DNA of 64,000 bases from CAXBNB01 sp040151475 (GTDB lineage: Bacteria; Bacteroidota; Bacteroidia; Cytophagales; Cyclobacteriaceae): positions 1-64,000 of the forward strand of contig NZ_JBDKWG010000147.1 in assembly GCF_040151475.1 (NCBI RefSeq), written 5' to 3'. Under the pieces are notes generated by a model. It ran no database searches. It was not told the DNA's origin and worked only from the letters and a program-made list of their open reading frames with translations. This document shows positions 8,527-18,451 of this stretch, in pieces (positions within the stretch are counted from its first letter, which is position 1; each line of letters starts with the position of its first letter). The position numbers were made by a program, and so were the translations under genes.

Positions 8527-9510
8527 TCAAAAAGGTAGCAGCTTCTTCCATGTACCTTTTAATCTATTGTATTTAATAGTGCTTTTTAGAGCAGTAAACC
8601 AATATTTATTTACTTCAACAGCAAAAGAGGGCTGCATGTAGCAGTTGATCGTACAACCTTCACATGCCGGAAACCTGCCTTCCAAAGCTACAAGTTTTTG
8701 AACTTCCTCTGAGTGATACAGATTGAATAAATTGTTGCTGATTGGGAAAGATTTTTCTCCTAAATGATAACACGGTAACACAAGCTCGTTTTCCGGGCTG
8801 ATTACAATAGTTGTACTTGCAGCTTTACATATTGGATTATCAACTTTGTTTCCTCCGTCCTTTCTCAAATCTACAAAAGCTTCATTCAGATATACATTTT
8901 TTCTTTTACCCCACTTCAGCAAAGTATTCAGGGTATCAGTAGAAAGTGGTGGCCCAGACTCCACATCATTGTAATCAAAAGCCGGATTCAATATTAAAAC
9001 CAGGTTATTGGGAAGACATACTTTTTTATACACTTCCTCTATCTGATCTGTGTGTTTTTCAAATACTGTAAACAAAATGTCTGGTCTTTCATTCAGGTCA
9101 ATGGCAATACGAATAGACTCCATTACAAAATCAAAACATGCTACTCCCCGCATTTGATCATGTTCACTCTTTTCTGATGAGTCTAATGAAAAATGAAGCA
9201 TGTCGATTTTACCTTGTAGTTTTTTGGCCCATTTCGGATAGAGCAAGCAGTTAGTCGTTACTGTAGTAATAAAACCCATCTCTTTGGCTGCTCCGAGCAG
9301 TTCATCAATTTCACGATGAATCAAAGGCTCTCCCCCTGTAAAATCAATTACCTTGACTCCCAATCTCTTAAGATCTGCAAGGTTCTTTTTGGCTGTTTCT
9401 ACATTTACATAGGGTGATGGTTTTTCCCATATATCACAAAATCCACATTTAGCATTGCAACGATAGGTGACGTAGTAGTTACATAATACAGGATGTCTGA
9501 TTAGTCTCAT
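8527..9510 (-). CDS. Radical SAM protein with C-terminal SPASM-like cysteines
   Basis: A 327-residue radical SAM enzyme. The 4Fe-4S motif CNAKCGFC (Cys18, Cys22, Cys25) and the GGEPL motif are clear. A C-terminal cysteine group (CKAAS, LPCYHLG, CEGCTINC) suggests an auxiliary iron-sulfur cluster as in SPASM/twitch proteins. Such proteins modify peptides or activate other enzymes. No small precursor peptide gene was recognised beside it, so the substrate is unknown. It is divergent from pyrF, with 75 bases between the starts. Confidence 0.85.
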   Translation of the reverse strand: MRLIRHPVLCNYYVTYRCNAKCGFCDIWEKPSPYVNVETAKKNLADLKRLGVKVIDFTGGEPLIHREIDELLGAAKEMGFITTVTTNCLLYPKWAKKLQGKIDMLHFSLDSSEKSEHDQMRGVACFDFVMESIRIAIDLNERPDILFTVFEKHTDQIEEVYKKVCLPNNLVLILNPAFDYNDVESGPPLSTDTLNTLLKWGKRKNVYLNEAFVDLRKDGGNKVDNPICKAASTTIVISPENELVLPCYHLGEKSFPISNNLFNLYHSEEVQKLVALEGRFPACEGCTINCYMQPSFAVEVNKYWFTALKSTIKYNRLKGTWKKLLPF

Positions 9511-9585
9511 TCAAAAATGATTATTCTGCTGTAAAAATAGGCTAAAGCCTTCCTAACATATCAGAAATGGAATTAATTTTGGCTC

Positions 9586-10398
9586 ATGACAAGAACAGAA
9601 CTATTTGATCAGATAAAACTAAAACAATCTTTTCTTTGTGTTGGCTTAGATACAGACATTAATAAAATACCAAAGCACTTACTAGATTTAGAAGACCCCA
9701 TTTTCGAATTCAACAGGCAAATCATAGATGCTACCAAAGAATTTGCTATAGCCTACAAGCCAAATATAGCTTTTTATGAAGCTATGGGCTCAAGAGGTTG
9801 GGAATCTTTAGAGAAAACTGTTAATTATATTCCAAAAGATATTTTTACCATTGCAGATGCCAAAAGGGGTGATATTGGAAATACCTCTTCTTTATATGCA
9901 AGGGCATTTTTCGAAAAGATGAATTTTGACTCTGTGACAGTAGCTCCTTACATGGGTGTTGACTCTGTTTCTCCATTTTTACAATTCGAAAATAAATGGG
10001 TAATACTTCTTGCGGTAACTTCCAATGAAGGGGGCAAAGATTTTCAATTTCTTCAAACTGAAGGTCAACCTCTTTACAAGCATGTATTATCCAAATCCAG
10101 TCTTTGGGGCACTCCGGACAATCTCATGTATGTAGTGGGTGCTACCAGGCCTGAATACCTCACAGAAATTCGTGCAATTATACCGCACCATTTTCTTTTG
10201 GTTCCCGGTATTGGTGCACAAGGAGGGAATTTGGAAGCTGTTTGTAAGTTTGGCATGAACAACACATGTGGCTTAATAGTGAACTCAGCCAGAGGCATCA
10301 TCTATAAAAGCGATGGGAAAGATTTTGCAGAAGCAGCTCACTTTGAAGCTAAATTATTGCAAGAAGAGATGAAAAACCTTATGGGAAAATATATGTAA
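9586..10398 (+). CDS. pyrF: Orotidine 5'-phosphate decarboxylase
   Basis: Last step of UMP synthesis, decarboxylating OMP in the cytoplasm. The long (type 2) form of 270 residues is present. The catalytic Asp/Lys motif is in FTIADAKRGDIGNTS, the substrate phosphate loop in LVPGIGAQGG, and the C-terminal motif in NSARGIIY. A TAATTTTG sequence at 9574-9581 sits only five bases before the ATG, so if it is the -7 box the message would be leaderless or nearly so. No other pyrimidine gene is adjacent. Confidence 0.95.
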   Translation: MTRTELFDQIKLKQSFLCVGLDTDINKIPKHLLDLEDPIFEFNRQIIDATKEFAIAYKPNIAFYEAMGSRGWESLEKTVNYIPKDIFTIADAKRGDIGNTSSLYARAFFEKMNFDSVTVAPYMGVDSVSPFLQFENKWVILLAVTSNEGGKDFQFLQTEGQPLYKHVLSKSSLWGTPDNLMYVVGATRPEYLTEIRAIIPHHFLLVPGIGAQGGNLEAVCKFGMNNTCGLIVNSARGIIYKSDGKDFAEAAHFEAKLLQEEMKNLMGKYM

Positions 10399-10596
10399 TT
10401 ATTTTAAACCAGTTCCTTTATAAATTTGATAAGGTACAGACATACTACCAACATCAGAATTTTCTAATCCGTTCAAATACATGAATGCTAAATTTGGTGT
10501 TAAGTTTGTTCCCATTAGTTAATCAATTAATTACCTTAGTAATAACAAATAGAATAAACTTGTCAAAACTTTCTTGACTCTAAATATACAGATACC

Positions 10597-11919
10597 ATGC
10601 GACTAACTATTTACGCCATTTTATTCTTATCTCATGCGGTCTTTAATTCATCTTTTGCTCAAAAGCCTGTCAATATTATTTCTCTGGAGCTGGGCTCTAA
10701 AATGATTTCTGTCCCTCCATCTATGGTCGAGATCACTGAGAGAAAAATACTTGCCAAATACTCTCCGGGAGCATTATTCGATAAGAGCCCATATGTTTGG
10801 AGTTCTAAAAACACACAGTTTCCATTTGAATTTGTTGTTGAATTAGCAGAAGAATATAAAATCCGGCAATTAATATTCAATAACAAGTGTGAGTTTTATC
10901 CGGGAATAGAAACCAAAAACGTACGGGTAGAAATGTCCGAAACTGGCAAAGACACGGGGTTTAATACAGTAGGTGAATACGAGCTAAAAAAAGAAACAGT
11001 CAACATTTTTGATGTACCTAATACAAAAGCCAGGTGGATCAAGCTTGTTATTTTAGACAACTATGGCAACAACGAGCGTGTACAACTTGCTGAATTTGAA
11101 GCCATAGGAATCCCAGCAAACAAAATAAAAAGGACTGTTCAGGTGGATGGAGTCTGGCACACCAACTGGCAAGACATAACCTTTGAGCAGGAAGGAGAAT
11201 CTTTTACTGGCTCTTATGTATATACTAATGGGCAGAGTAAAATCAAAGGAAAAGTAAACAATGGTAAAATCAGTGAAAATTCAATTGAATTTGATTGGAA
11301 TGAGAAAAAAGTAACAGGAACTGCTAAATTATACCTGAATCAAGAAGGAAATAGAATCTCTGGAATCTGGAAAAACAACGATAATCCGAGGGATTTTAAT
11401 TTATGGACTATGACCCGAGATGTGGTAGAAAGTAAACCTATCGAATACTCTGAACCCGTGGAAGAAGAAGAAATAGAGGAGGTTATAGAAAAAGAAGAAG
11501 TAGCAATTGTAGAAGTTGAAGCAAAAAAAGAAGTACTTCCTATCGCTAAGCCCATAGTAAAAATAGGCGATGATGAAGTAAAAGTTGGTAGTACTATCAT
11601 TTTAAAAAATGTATTTTTTGACCTGGGAAAATCCACAGTGACACCCAGTTCATATGATGAACTTGACAAGCTTTACGGCTATTTAAACGACAATCCCAGT
11701 ACAGATGTAACTATCAATGGACATACAGACAAATTAGGTGACCCTAAAAAAAATCTAATCTTATCCCAGCAAAGGGCTGATGCCATCATGGAATATTTAA
11801 CGAATAAAGGGGTAAACAAAAAAAGGATTTCAACTATTGGAAAAGGAGATACAGAAACCATCTGTCCTACCCCCTGTAAAGAAAATCGAAGAGTAGATTT
11901 TGTTTTGGTCGAGAAATAG
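10597..11919 (+). CDS. OmpA-family protein with N-terminal discoidin-like domain
   Basis: A 440-residue secreted protein. A signal peptide (to about residue 21) is followed by a F5/8 type C (discoidin)-like beta-sandwich with a KARWIKLVILDNYG strand. A middle beta-rich region (about 185-275), a Glu-rich linker (about 285-320) and a C-terminal OmpA domain with the peptidoglycan-binding GHTDKLGD...SQQRADA motif near residues 374-400 come next. It probably anchors a carbohydrate- or surface-binding module to the cell wall from the outer membrane. The response-regulator gene follows on the same strand after about 140 bases. Confidence 0.82.
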   Translation: MRLTIYAILFLSHAVFNSSFAQKPVNIISLELGSKMISVPPSMVEITERKILAKYSPGALFDKSPYVWSSKNTQFPFEFVVELAEEYKIRQLIFNNKCEFYPGIETKNVRVEMSETGKDTGFNTVGEYELKKETVNIFDVPNTKARWIKLVILDNYGNNERVQLAEFEAIGIPANKIKRTVQVDGVWHTNWQDITFEQEGESFTGSYVYTNGQSKIKGKVNNGKISENSIEFDWNEKKVTGTAKLYLNQEGNRISGIWKNNDNPRDFNLWTMTRDVVESKPIEYSEPVEEEEIEEVIEKEEVAIVEVEAKKEVLPIAKPIVKIGDDEVKVGSTIILKNVFFDLGKSTVTPSSYDELDKLYGYLNDNPSTDVTINGHTDKLGDPKKNLILSQQRADAIMEYLTNKGVNKKRISTIGKGDTETICPTPCKENRRVDFVLVEK

Positions 11920-12061
11920 AATTATTACTGGCTATAAGTCACTATAGTTTTAACTAATTTCACTAGAATAAAATTATACCAGATAGAGGGTATTGTCAAA
12001 AAATCAGAGAGTACTAGTTTTGGTGTTTCAAATCTTTAACAAGATTAACCCAAAGCTATTT

Positions 12062-12688
12062 ATGAAAATCCCGAAAATTTTAATTGTAGATGACCATGCG
12101 TTGCTTCTTGATGGCATTAAAAAACTAATAGATGATTTCGTAGTAATCGCTGAGGTTAAGAAAGAGAGTAACTCCTTCAGAGCAGTTGAAGCCCTCAATA
12201 AAGATCAATATGATATGTTGATCTCAGACTATGAAATGCCCGGGCTTAACGGTGCAGCATTGACCAAAGCAGCCAGAGCTTGTCAACCCAACATCAAAGT
12301 ACTCATTTTAAGCATGCATGATGAATCCTACATAATAAACCCATTGATTTCTTTAGGCATAAATGGTTATCTCCTAAAAAAAGACATGTACAGCCAATTG
12401 GAATCGGCTATAGCAAAAATTCTAAACGGAAAAACCTATTTTAGTCCAGAAATTGATCCTGCTAAAGTTCAAATACAAGTATCTAAATCAAACAATTTGT
12501 TATCAAATCGGGAACTGGAAATATTGAAATTGATTATTCAAGATCACTCAACACCAGAGATTGCTGAACAGTTGTCTCTCAATCTAAAAACAATCGAAAC
12601 CCATGAGAAAAACATGATAAGAAAAATGCGGGTGAAAAACAGAACAGACTTGGTAAAGTATGCCAATGAGCACGTTCTTTTATATTAA
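12062..12688 (+). CDS. NarL/LuxR-type response regulator
   Basis: A 208-residue two-domain regulator. The receiver domain has the acidic pair Asp10-Asp11, the phospho-acceptor Asp56 in ISDYEMPG and the conserved Lys in LLKKDM. A C-terminal LuxR-type helix-turn-helix (SNRELEILKLI...TIETHEKN) binds DNA. The ATG at 12062 was chosen because it puts the first receiver strand directly at the N-terminus; an upstream in-frame TTG at 11993 would add 23 residues not seen in the family. No histidine kinase is adjacent, so it is an orphan here. The closest kinase in the window is at 46-48 kb. Confidence 0.9.
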   Translation: MKIPKILIVDDHALLLDGIKKLIDDFVVIAEVKKESNSFRAVEALNKDQYDMLISDYEMPGLNGAALTKAARACQPNIKVLILSMHDESYIINPLISLGINGYLLKKDMYSQLESAIAKILNGKTYFSPEIDPAKVQIQVSKSNNLLSNRELEILKLIIQDHSTPEIAEQLSLNLKTIETHEKNMIRKMRVKNRTDLVKYANEHVLLY

Positions 12689-12719
12689 TACCTCATTTTA
12701 TGCTATCTCTAAGCAGGAT

Positions 12720-14891
12720 TTAGTTGAACCAATAAGACAATTTCAATACTAAAGCTCTGTTTTTGGTTTGAAAATTCTCTGGAAAAGAGTTGTCCGTGTA
12801 AACGATAAACAAATCAGAAACCGGAGCAAATCGCCACTGAAATCTCATGTTCAAATTCAAATTATCTATTTGATCATTGTATTGAACGAAAGTGGTAAAA
12901 AATATTTTATTGGTAAATGTGATGTCCAGTTTTGGGCCTATCAGAAAAAACTCTGTATCACTCAATTGAGTGGACAAATTGGTAATCCGATGGAAGGACG
13001 ATACCAAAGCCAATGAACCAAAAGGCTGTACACGGTAATTCGTTTCTCCATTTAAGCTAAACCTATTGCCATCAAAATAACCTCCAGACCTTACTGAAAC
13101 TATATAATTGAAAAGCTGTCGGGCATCAGACGTATATGTCAAAGTAAATTCTTTCCAATTGTAAGTACTTCCTGTATCCAATTTTTCTCCTCCGTTATTT
13201 GTAGGATCAAATGGCGTTAAGAGTCTCACAAACCCATCAGTAAGCTCCAGACTAAGCTCACTCCTGTTGAGCCAAACGATAGCATATTTCAATTGAAGTG
13301 CTCTATCGGTTAAAGTAAAGTCTGGTTTGTAAAAATTATTTACTGAGAAATTGAAACCATGGTTGGCAATGCGGTTGGAGCCAGGATAAAACTTATAGCC
13401 TATTTCAGGGTTGATTCGGTGATAGTTTTTTCGGATCACATAACCCACTTCGGCATCATAACCATCTCCAACATAGGTATAGCGTCCCGATAGATTGAAT
13501 TGCTGGGTCTTATAATTCAGTTCTCCGAATGTGGTAAAATGCTTATCTATTGCTTGAGGAGAAAATGATTGATGATAAAACATCTTTCCTGTCCATTGGT
13601 TGTCGGCACTTGCGAGATTGAAATCAATGCCAGCTACCCGATTGTATTTAGCCAAAATGGTATCTTGTTCATTATAATTTGTTGTCAACTCTTTGTTTAC
13701 TACAAACAAATTCAGATTCGAACGACTAAATACCTGCTTCTGGACAGTGGCGACACTATAATTGGCTCCAAACTCAATGTCACTACTACCAGTCTGCATG
13801 TTCATCAGGCCAATCCTCCATTTCTCACCCAGCTTACCACTGACTCTTGCTCCTGCCCTTACTTTATTTTGAAGACCTATTCTACGAGAAAAAAAAGGCC
13901 TCAAGCCGTAAGTCCCCAGACTCGCAAAAATGTCGCTGTTCTCCAGAAAAAATTGACGCTTTTCAGGAAAAAATAGTTCAAATCTACTCAAGTTGGTTAC
14001 TTGTCTATCAACTTCCACTTGTGAAAAATCCGGGTTCACCGTTAAGTCCAGGTTCATAGAAGTAGATAAGGAAATTTTCGCATCCAACCCTGCGTCTCCT
14101 TTGGTATTTGCAGGTTCTCCAGTCTCCACATCCTGTAAAACTCTACCGGATATATATGGGATAAGACCAAACCGAGTCCCTGCTTTGCCAAGTGGTTTAT
14201 CCCAAACCAGAGTTCCGGTATAAGCCAGACTAGCCGTAGGAAATTGTCTTGGTATTGGTGTCCAACTCGATTTCTCATTATTTTTTAAATCCAAGCGACT
14301 AAAACTTATGCCCCATTCTGTATCTCCTTCTCTATAGCGGATACTTCTAAAGGGAATTGCAAATTCAGCAACCCATTTGTCCGGATAATTTTTCACCTCC
14401 GATTTCCATTTAGTGTCCCAATCAAGTCCAACCGTTCCTCCGCTGGATTGAGTACCATCCCACTGAGCACCTGCGGCAGATATTCCAAATGAAAATCCAT
14501 TGGTTTGATCGTTGTAGGTATCTATAAATGAAAGGAAATTGTCGTTTTTCCCAAAAGTAAAATCTCTTCGAAGAGACTCAACCGGCCGTCTGCCGGGAGT
14601 AACATCATAACATATAATACCCATGTAGAGATGTGTTTCATCATAGGTCATCATTACCTCTGTCTTGGAAACAGCAAAACCTGTATCAATTGGTAAGACT
14701 CTGAAGAAATCACTAGCTCTTTGTGCATTGAGCCAGGGTTCTTCGTCTAAAATACCATCTACCTCTATAGTAGCTTGGGTCTCATAGATAAACAATTTGT
14801 ATTTTTCTCTGTTGATTTGGTCGGTCTGGGCAAAAAGAAGGTGACAATTGAATAAAAAAACAATTGAAAAAGTAAAGGCACTAACTTTCAT
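12720..14891 (-). CDS. DUF5916/CBM9-like outer-membrane protein
   Basis: A 723-residue exported protein. After a signal peptide there is a CBM9-like carbohydrate-binding domain (IEVDGILDEEPW to about residue 200, with YLMGIICYD-type strands). A DUF5916 region follows, with FFPEKRQFFLEN near residue 310, and then a long series of amphipathic beta strands ending in Trp-Phe-Asn, consistent with an outer-membrane barrel. The family is common in Bacteroidota and its substrate is unknown. No TonB receptor or glycosidase is linked to it here. Confidence 0.85.
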   Translation of the reverse strand: MKVSAFTFSIVFLFNCHLLFAQTDQINREKYKLFIYETQATIEVDGILDEEPWLNAQRASDFFRVLPIDTGFAVSKTEVMMTYDETHLYMGIICYDVTPGRRPVESLRRDFTFGKNDNFLSFIDTYNDQTNGFSFGISAAGAQWDGTQSSGGTVGLDWDTKWKSEVKNYPDKWVAEFAIPFRSIRYREGDTEWGISFSRLDLKNNEKSSWTPIPRQFPTASLAYTGTLVWDKPLGKAGTRFGLIPYISGRVLQDVETGEPANTKGDAGLDAKISLSTSMNLDLTVNPDFSQVEVDRQVTNLSRFELFFPEKRQFFLENSDIFASLGTYGLRPFFSRRIGLQNKVRAGARVSGKLGEKWRIGLMNMQTGSSDIEFGANYSVATVQKQVFSRSNLNLFVVNKELTTNYNEQDTILAKYNRVAGIDFNLASADNQWTGKMFYHQSFSPQAIDKHFTTFGELNYKTQQFNLSGRYTYVGDGYDAEVGYVIRKNYHRINPEIGYKFYPGSNRIANHGFNFSVNNFYKPDFTLTDRALQLKYAIVWLNRSELSLELTDGFVRLLTPFDPTNNGGEKLDTGSTYNWKEFTLTYTSDARQLFNYIVSVRSGGYFDGNRFSLNGETNYRVQPFGSLALVSSFHRITNLSTQLSDTEFFLIGPKLDITFTNKIFFTTFVQYNDQIDNLNLNMRFQWRFAPVSDLFIVYTDNSFPENFQTKNRALVLKLSYWFN

Positions 14892-15045
14892 AAAAAAGGT
14901 TGGATTCTAAAACTTGCACTAGATCACTTGATCTATTCTCAGGTTAAGAATAGTTGCTTATAATAGGTAACATATAGGGACTAAAGGTACTTCTCATATT
15001 TCAATTTAAACATGGTTTGAGTGGAAAATTATAAAAAGAAATCCA

Positions 15046-15357
15046 TCATTCAGTTCTCAACCCGTTTGCCAGATTAATCACAGCAGCCTTAATGGATTCG
15101 AAACTAACAGTCAATACAGATACCACCACTATTGCACCAGCTGCAGCAGATACACTCCAATGCATTTCTATCCGGTATTCATAATCCTGCAACCAGTTTT
15201 GCACCATTAACCAACCTATTGGTATTGCCATAACAAGAGAAACAACCACAAGCTTTAGAAAATTTATGGTAAGTAGTTGAAATATTGTTTGGAATGAAGC
15301 ACCCAACACTTTTCTGATACAAATTTGAATTCCCATGGATAAACTCCTCCAGATCAT
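15046..15357 (-). pseudogene. 3' fragment of an FtsX-type ABC permease
   Basis: About 100 residues corresponding to the last two membrane helices of the permeases encoded further along (motif IRKVLGAS, then SFESIKAAVINLANGLRTE). The C-terminus is closest to that of the 23050-25707 permease (SFETIKAAV...). The segment before IRKVLGAS is scrambled, the conserved Pro of the final Asn-Pro motif is lost, and no 5' part exists: the full permease gene ends only 71 bases upstream. It is best read as the remnant of a fourth gene copy. Confidence 0.75.
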
Positions 15358-15428
15358 ATAACAACATCTGATAAATCTTCATGGTAGTCTAGTAAAGGAA
15401 TCTGACGCCAATATTGGGGAGGTACTTG

Positions 15429-18026
15429 TTATCCATCCCTTAAGCAATCAGAGGGGTTTATTTGAGCTACTTTCAAAGTCTGCCAGCCTACAGTAATCAG
15501 TGCGATGGTCAATGTTGCTAACCCGGAAACTGCAAAAAACCACCATTCTAAATCGACATGGTAAGCAAAGCCGTCCAGCCATTTTTCAGCCATGAAATAT
15601 GCAAGGGGTAATGAAATAATAATTGCGACAAGTACCATTTTGGAAAAATCACCTGTGAGCATTTTCACTATGCCAAATACACTTAATCCCAGGATTTTTC
15701 TAATCCCTATTTCTTTTGTCCGGCGTTCGGCAGTAAAAGTTGCCAAACCAAATAGGCCGAGACACGACAATACAATTGCAACAGAGGCGAAATATTTTGA
15801 CAGGCCTGATACCCTCATTTCCGACTCATATAAGTTTTGATAGGAATCGTCAAGAAAATTGAATTCAAAAGGAACACCTACGTTGAAGCTTTGATAGAGG
15901 CTTTCAATGGTGGCAATTGTTCCATTTTCGGAATTTGCATTAAGTCTAATATTGATCGTTCCTGCATATCCGGGATTGAAGACCATAAACATCGGTTTGA
16001 TGCTTTCGTGCATGGACTGGAAATGAAAGTCTTTTACCACCCCAATAATTTCACGTCTCATTCCAAACAGTTCCATCCACTGTCCGACTGGGTCGGTCAA
16101 TCCCATAGCATTGATTGCAGTTTCATTGAGTACTACAGCATTTCTGTCACTTGCAAATTCTTTTGAGAACAATCTGCCTTCCGCTAATTCAATATCCAAT
16201 GTTTCAGAGATATTGTAGTTTACATTTAAGCCTGTGAACTGGATTTCTTCTTCATTGGCTTGCTGTCCTTCCCAGCCATGTCCACTGGATGTACTTTGAA
16301 CATTAATGATTGGTTCAGATGTGCTGGAAGTGTTAATGATGCCTGGCGTGTTCCTCACTTGCTCCAGAAATAGCTGCATATTTTCATTTTGCTGCCTGGG
16401 CCAGGAGAACGTGATTACGTGCTCTTTACTGAATCCAAGATTTTTGTTTTGTACAAGGTTCATTTGCTTATAGACCACAAGTACTCCGACGATTAACAAG
16501 ACAGAAATGGAAAACTGAAAGACTACCAAACCCTTTCGTATCCAAAGCTCGCTTACAGTAGTATGCAACTTTCCCTTGAGTATTTCTACCGCTTTCATGC
16601 CGGATAGATAAAATGCCGGATAGCTCCCCGATATTAGGCCAGTGATAAGCACCACACAAAACCCGAAGAGGAACAAGACCCAACCACCATTCATGGTCAA
16701 TTGTTTCCCTGAAATATGGTTGAACTCAGGCAACAATAGGAAGCCCACAACAAGGGCTACCACGAGTGATAAAGCTGACAATAAAATGGATTCACTGATG
16801 TACTGGAATGCAATCATAATTCTGGAAATGCCAAAGGCCTTTTTGATTCCTACTTCCTTTTGCTTTTTGGATGCCTGCGCAGTACTCAAGTTCATGAAAT
16901 TAATGCAGGCAATGACCAAAATGAAGATTGCCACTATAGAGAATAAGATCACATAATCGATCCTCCCACCTGCAACCTTGCCATTCTCATATCTACCATA
17001 TAGGTATTTGTCAGAGAATTTCTGGAGGAACATACTAGGATATTCTGCAATATCATTGCCTCGCTTTTTATTATAAAAATCGCTGAGTTTTGAGTTGAAC
17101 AAGTCAAGATTGGTATCTGGTTTTAAGGTAAGGTAAGCTGCGATAGGATTGCTGTCCCAGCTGTTATCCATTCTGCTTCTTTCCAGAAAAGCCTCATGGC
17201 TAACAAGGAAATCAAATTGTGCAGACGAGTTTTGTTTCGGTTTTTCCCAAACTCCCGAAATGATGTGAGTCCCACCAAAATTATCCAATTTCCACTCTAC
17301 CGATTTGCCCAAGCTCTTCTCCGGTGTGCCAAAAAGTTTAATTGCCAGTTCTTCAGAAATAACCATCGAATACTTATCCTGAAGGACATTCTGTTGATTG
17401 CCCACCAATATTTTGTAGGTAAATACATCAAAAAAATTCTTGCCTGCGAATTGACCACTTGCCTTAACCTGCACTTCTTCGGAAGATATGATAGCAACAG
17501 GCATTGGTCGAACTGGCACGACATACTCCACTTCGGGTATTTCACTTCTCAATGCATCCGGCAACAGCGTGGATGTACTCCCATGTGTCAAAATGCCATT
17601 TTCTGAGCTTGTATTTGTCATTACTTGATACAATCTGTCTTTTTTGACATGGAACTTATCGAATGACATTTCATCATGTACCCAGAGGTAGATCATAAGT
17701 ACCGATACCAGTCCAATTGACAGGCCAGTTAAATTGATAAAGAAAGTACTTTTGTATCTTTTGAAGCCTCTAATAGCGAGTATTAGATTGTATTTAAGCA
17801 TTGTTATAGTATTTGAGTTTGACCAATTTGATTTAAAAAAGAGGGGGCGAAATGCACTAAGAACATCCAATATCAGGTAAAGTTGTGCCCGGAATTTCCC
17901 CAAGCGTTTAAGCCTGATTTCATAAAGCTCGTACACGTCCCCTTGGAGGTATTCGAGTACCCGTTCGGAACAGAATGCTCTGAGTAGACGTTCGGGCCAT
18001 TTGGGGATATGTTGCGAGTGTTTCAT
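15429..18026 (-). CDS. FtsX/MacB-type ABC transporter permease with N-terminal prefix domain (copy 1)
   Basis: An 865-residue inner-membrane protein. Residues 1-65 form a permease prefix domain (PERLLRAFCSERVLEYLQGDVYE). Then come a first membrane helix, a MacB-like periplasmic domain, three helices forming the first FtsX domain (KEVGIKKAFG motif near residue 395), a second periplasmic domain and a final FtsX domain with RTKEIGIRKILG. The end is NPSDCLRDG. Relatives use a separate ATPase for mechanotransmission or lipoprotein/peptide export. None is encoded nearby. Its start codon overlaps the stop of the preceding padR by one base (TAATG), so the two are translationally coupled. Confidence 0.9.
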   Translation of the reverse strand: MKHSQHIPKWPERLLRAFCSERVLEYLQGDVYELYEIRLKRLGKFRAQLYLILDVLSAFRPLFFKSNWSNSNTITMLKYNLILAIRGFKRYKSTFFINLTGLSIGLVSVLMIYLWVHDEMSFDKFHVKKDRLYQVMTNTSSENGILTHGSTSTLLPDALRSEIPEVEYVVPVRPMPVAIISSEEVQVKASGQFAGKNFFDVFTYKILVGNQQNVLQDKYSMVISEELAIKLFGTPEKSLGKSVEWKLDNFGGTHIISGVWEKPKQNSSAQFDFLVSHEAFLERSRMDNSWDSNPIAAYLTLKPDTNLDLFNSKLSDFYNKKRGNDIAEYPSMFLQKFSDKYLYGRYENGKVAGGRIDYVILFSIVAIFILVIACINFMNLSTAQASKKQKEVGIKKAFGISRIMIAFQYISESILLSALSLVVALVVGFLLLPEFNHISGKQLTMNGGWVLFLFGFCVVLITGLISGSYPAFYLSGMKAVEILKGKLHTTVSELWIRKGLVVFQFSISVLLIVGVLVVYKQMNLVQNKNLGFSKEHVITFSWPRQQNENMQLFLEQVRNTPGIINTSSTSEPIINVQSTSSGHGWEGQQANEEEIQFTGLNVNYNISETLDIELAEGRLFSKEFASDRNAVVLNETAINAMGLTDPVGQWMELFGMRREIIGVVKDFHFQSMHESIKPMFMVFNPGYAGTINIRLNANSENGTIATIESLYQSFNVGVPFEFNFLDDSYQNLYESEMRVSGLSKYFASVAIVLSCLGLFGLATFTAERRTKEIGIRKILGLSVFGIVKMLTGDFSKMVLVAIIISLPLAYFMAEKWLDGFAYHVDLEWWFFAVSGLATLTIALITVGWQTLKVAQINPSDCLRDG

Positions 18027-18349
18027 TATCCTCTGTTGAGATTCAGTCCGGGGATTTGTTGGAAGAAGGCCATGCGCAGTTCATCGGCTTCCACCAGCAC
18101 TTTTCTGCCAAAGGAGGTGAGCTGGTAATACTTCTTCCTTCTTCCACCCCTTTCTGCCGTAGCCCCACCTTCACTAGACTCCAAACATCCTTTTTCTTCC
18201 AATCGATAAAAAGCCGAATGTAGTGCTCCAATGCTTGGATTCTTTCCCGTTTTTTCCAGTAAAAGCTCCTTAACAGTAACACCATAAGCCTCATCTCCAA
18301 GGGAGCCGACTGCCAATAAAACCAGTTCTTCAAATGCACCTATCTTCAT
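18026..18349 (-). CDS. PadR-family transcriptional regulator (copy 1)
   Basis: A 107-residue winged-helix protein with the PadR order: an N-terminal helix (GAFEELVLLAVGSLG), the recognition region (LHSAFYRLEEKGCLESSEG), a GGRRKKYYQLTSFG wing and a short C-terminal helix. PadR proteins are small-ligand- or stress-responsive repressors that commonly regulate their own operon and a transporter. It is the first gene of a two-gene operon with the copy 1 permease. Confidence 0.92.
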   Translation of the reverse strand: MKIGAFEELVLLAVGSLGDEAYGVTVKELLLEKTGKNPSIGALHSAFYRLEEKGCLESSEGGATAERGGRRKKYYQLTSFGRKVLVEADELRMAFFQQIPGLNLNRG

Positions 18350-18377
18350 ATTTAATATTATTTTCCTAAAACCAAAA

Positions 18378-18408
18378 CAAATATAACTATATATTTCCTA
18401 TTTGCAAA
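18378..18408 (-). promoter_or_regulatory. Promoter of padR/permease pair 1
   Basis: On the minus strand TTTG (18408-18405) is followed after exactly 19 bases by TATATTTG (18385-18378), a full match to the Bacteroidota promoter pattern. The -7 box ends 28 bases before the padR start codon. A perfect palindrome ATTTGCAAAT covers the -33 element and could be the regulator site. The whole segment is homologous to the promoter at 20059-20088. Confidence 0.7.
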
Positions 18409-18451
18409 TCAAATAAAACTAACCAAAATCATTTAGCCTTTTAACAGACAT

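Noticed and set aside
8527..9510. Peptide natural-product (RiPP) maturation locus
   Set aside because: The enzyme has SPASM-like cysteines, but no precursor peptide, transporter or peptidase gene is next to it.
15837..16166. 109-codon open frame on the plus strand
   Set aside because: Reverse-strand shadow of permease copy 1 with no family features.
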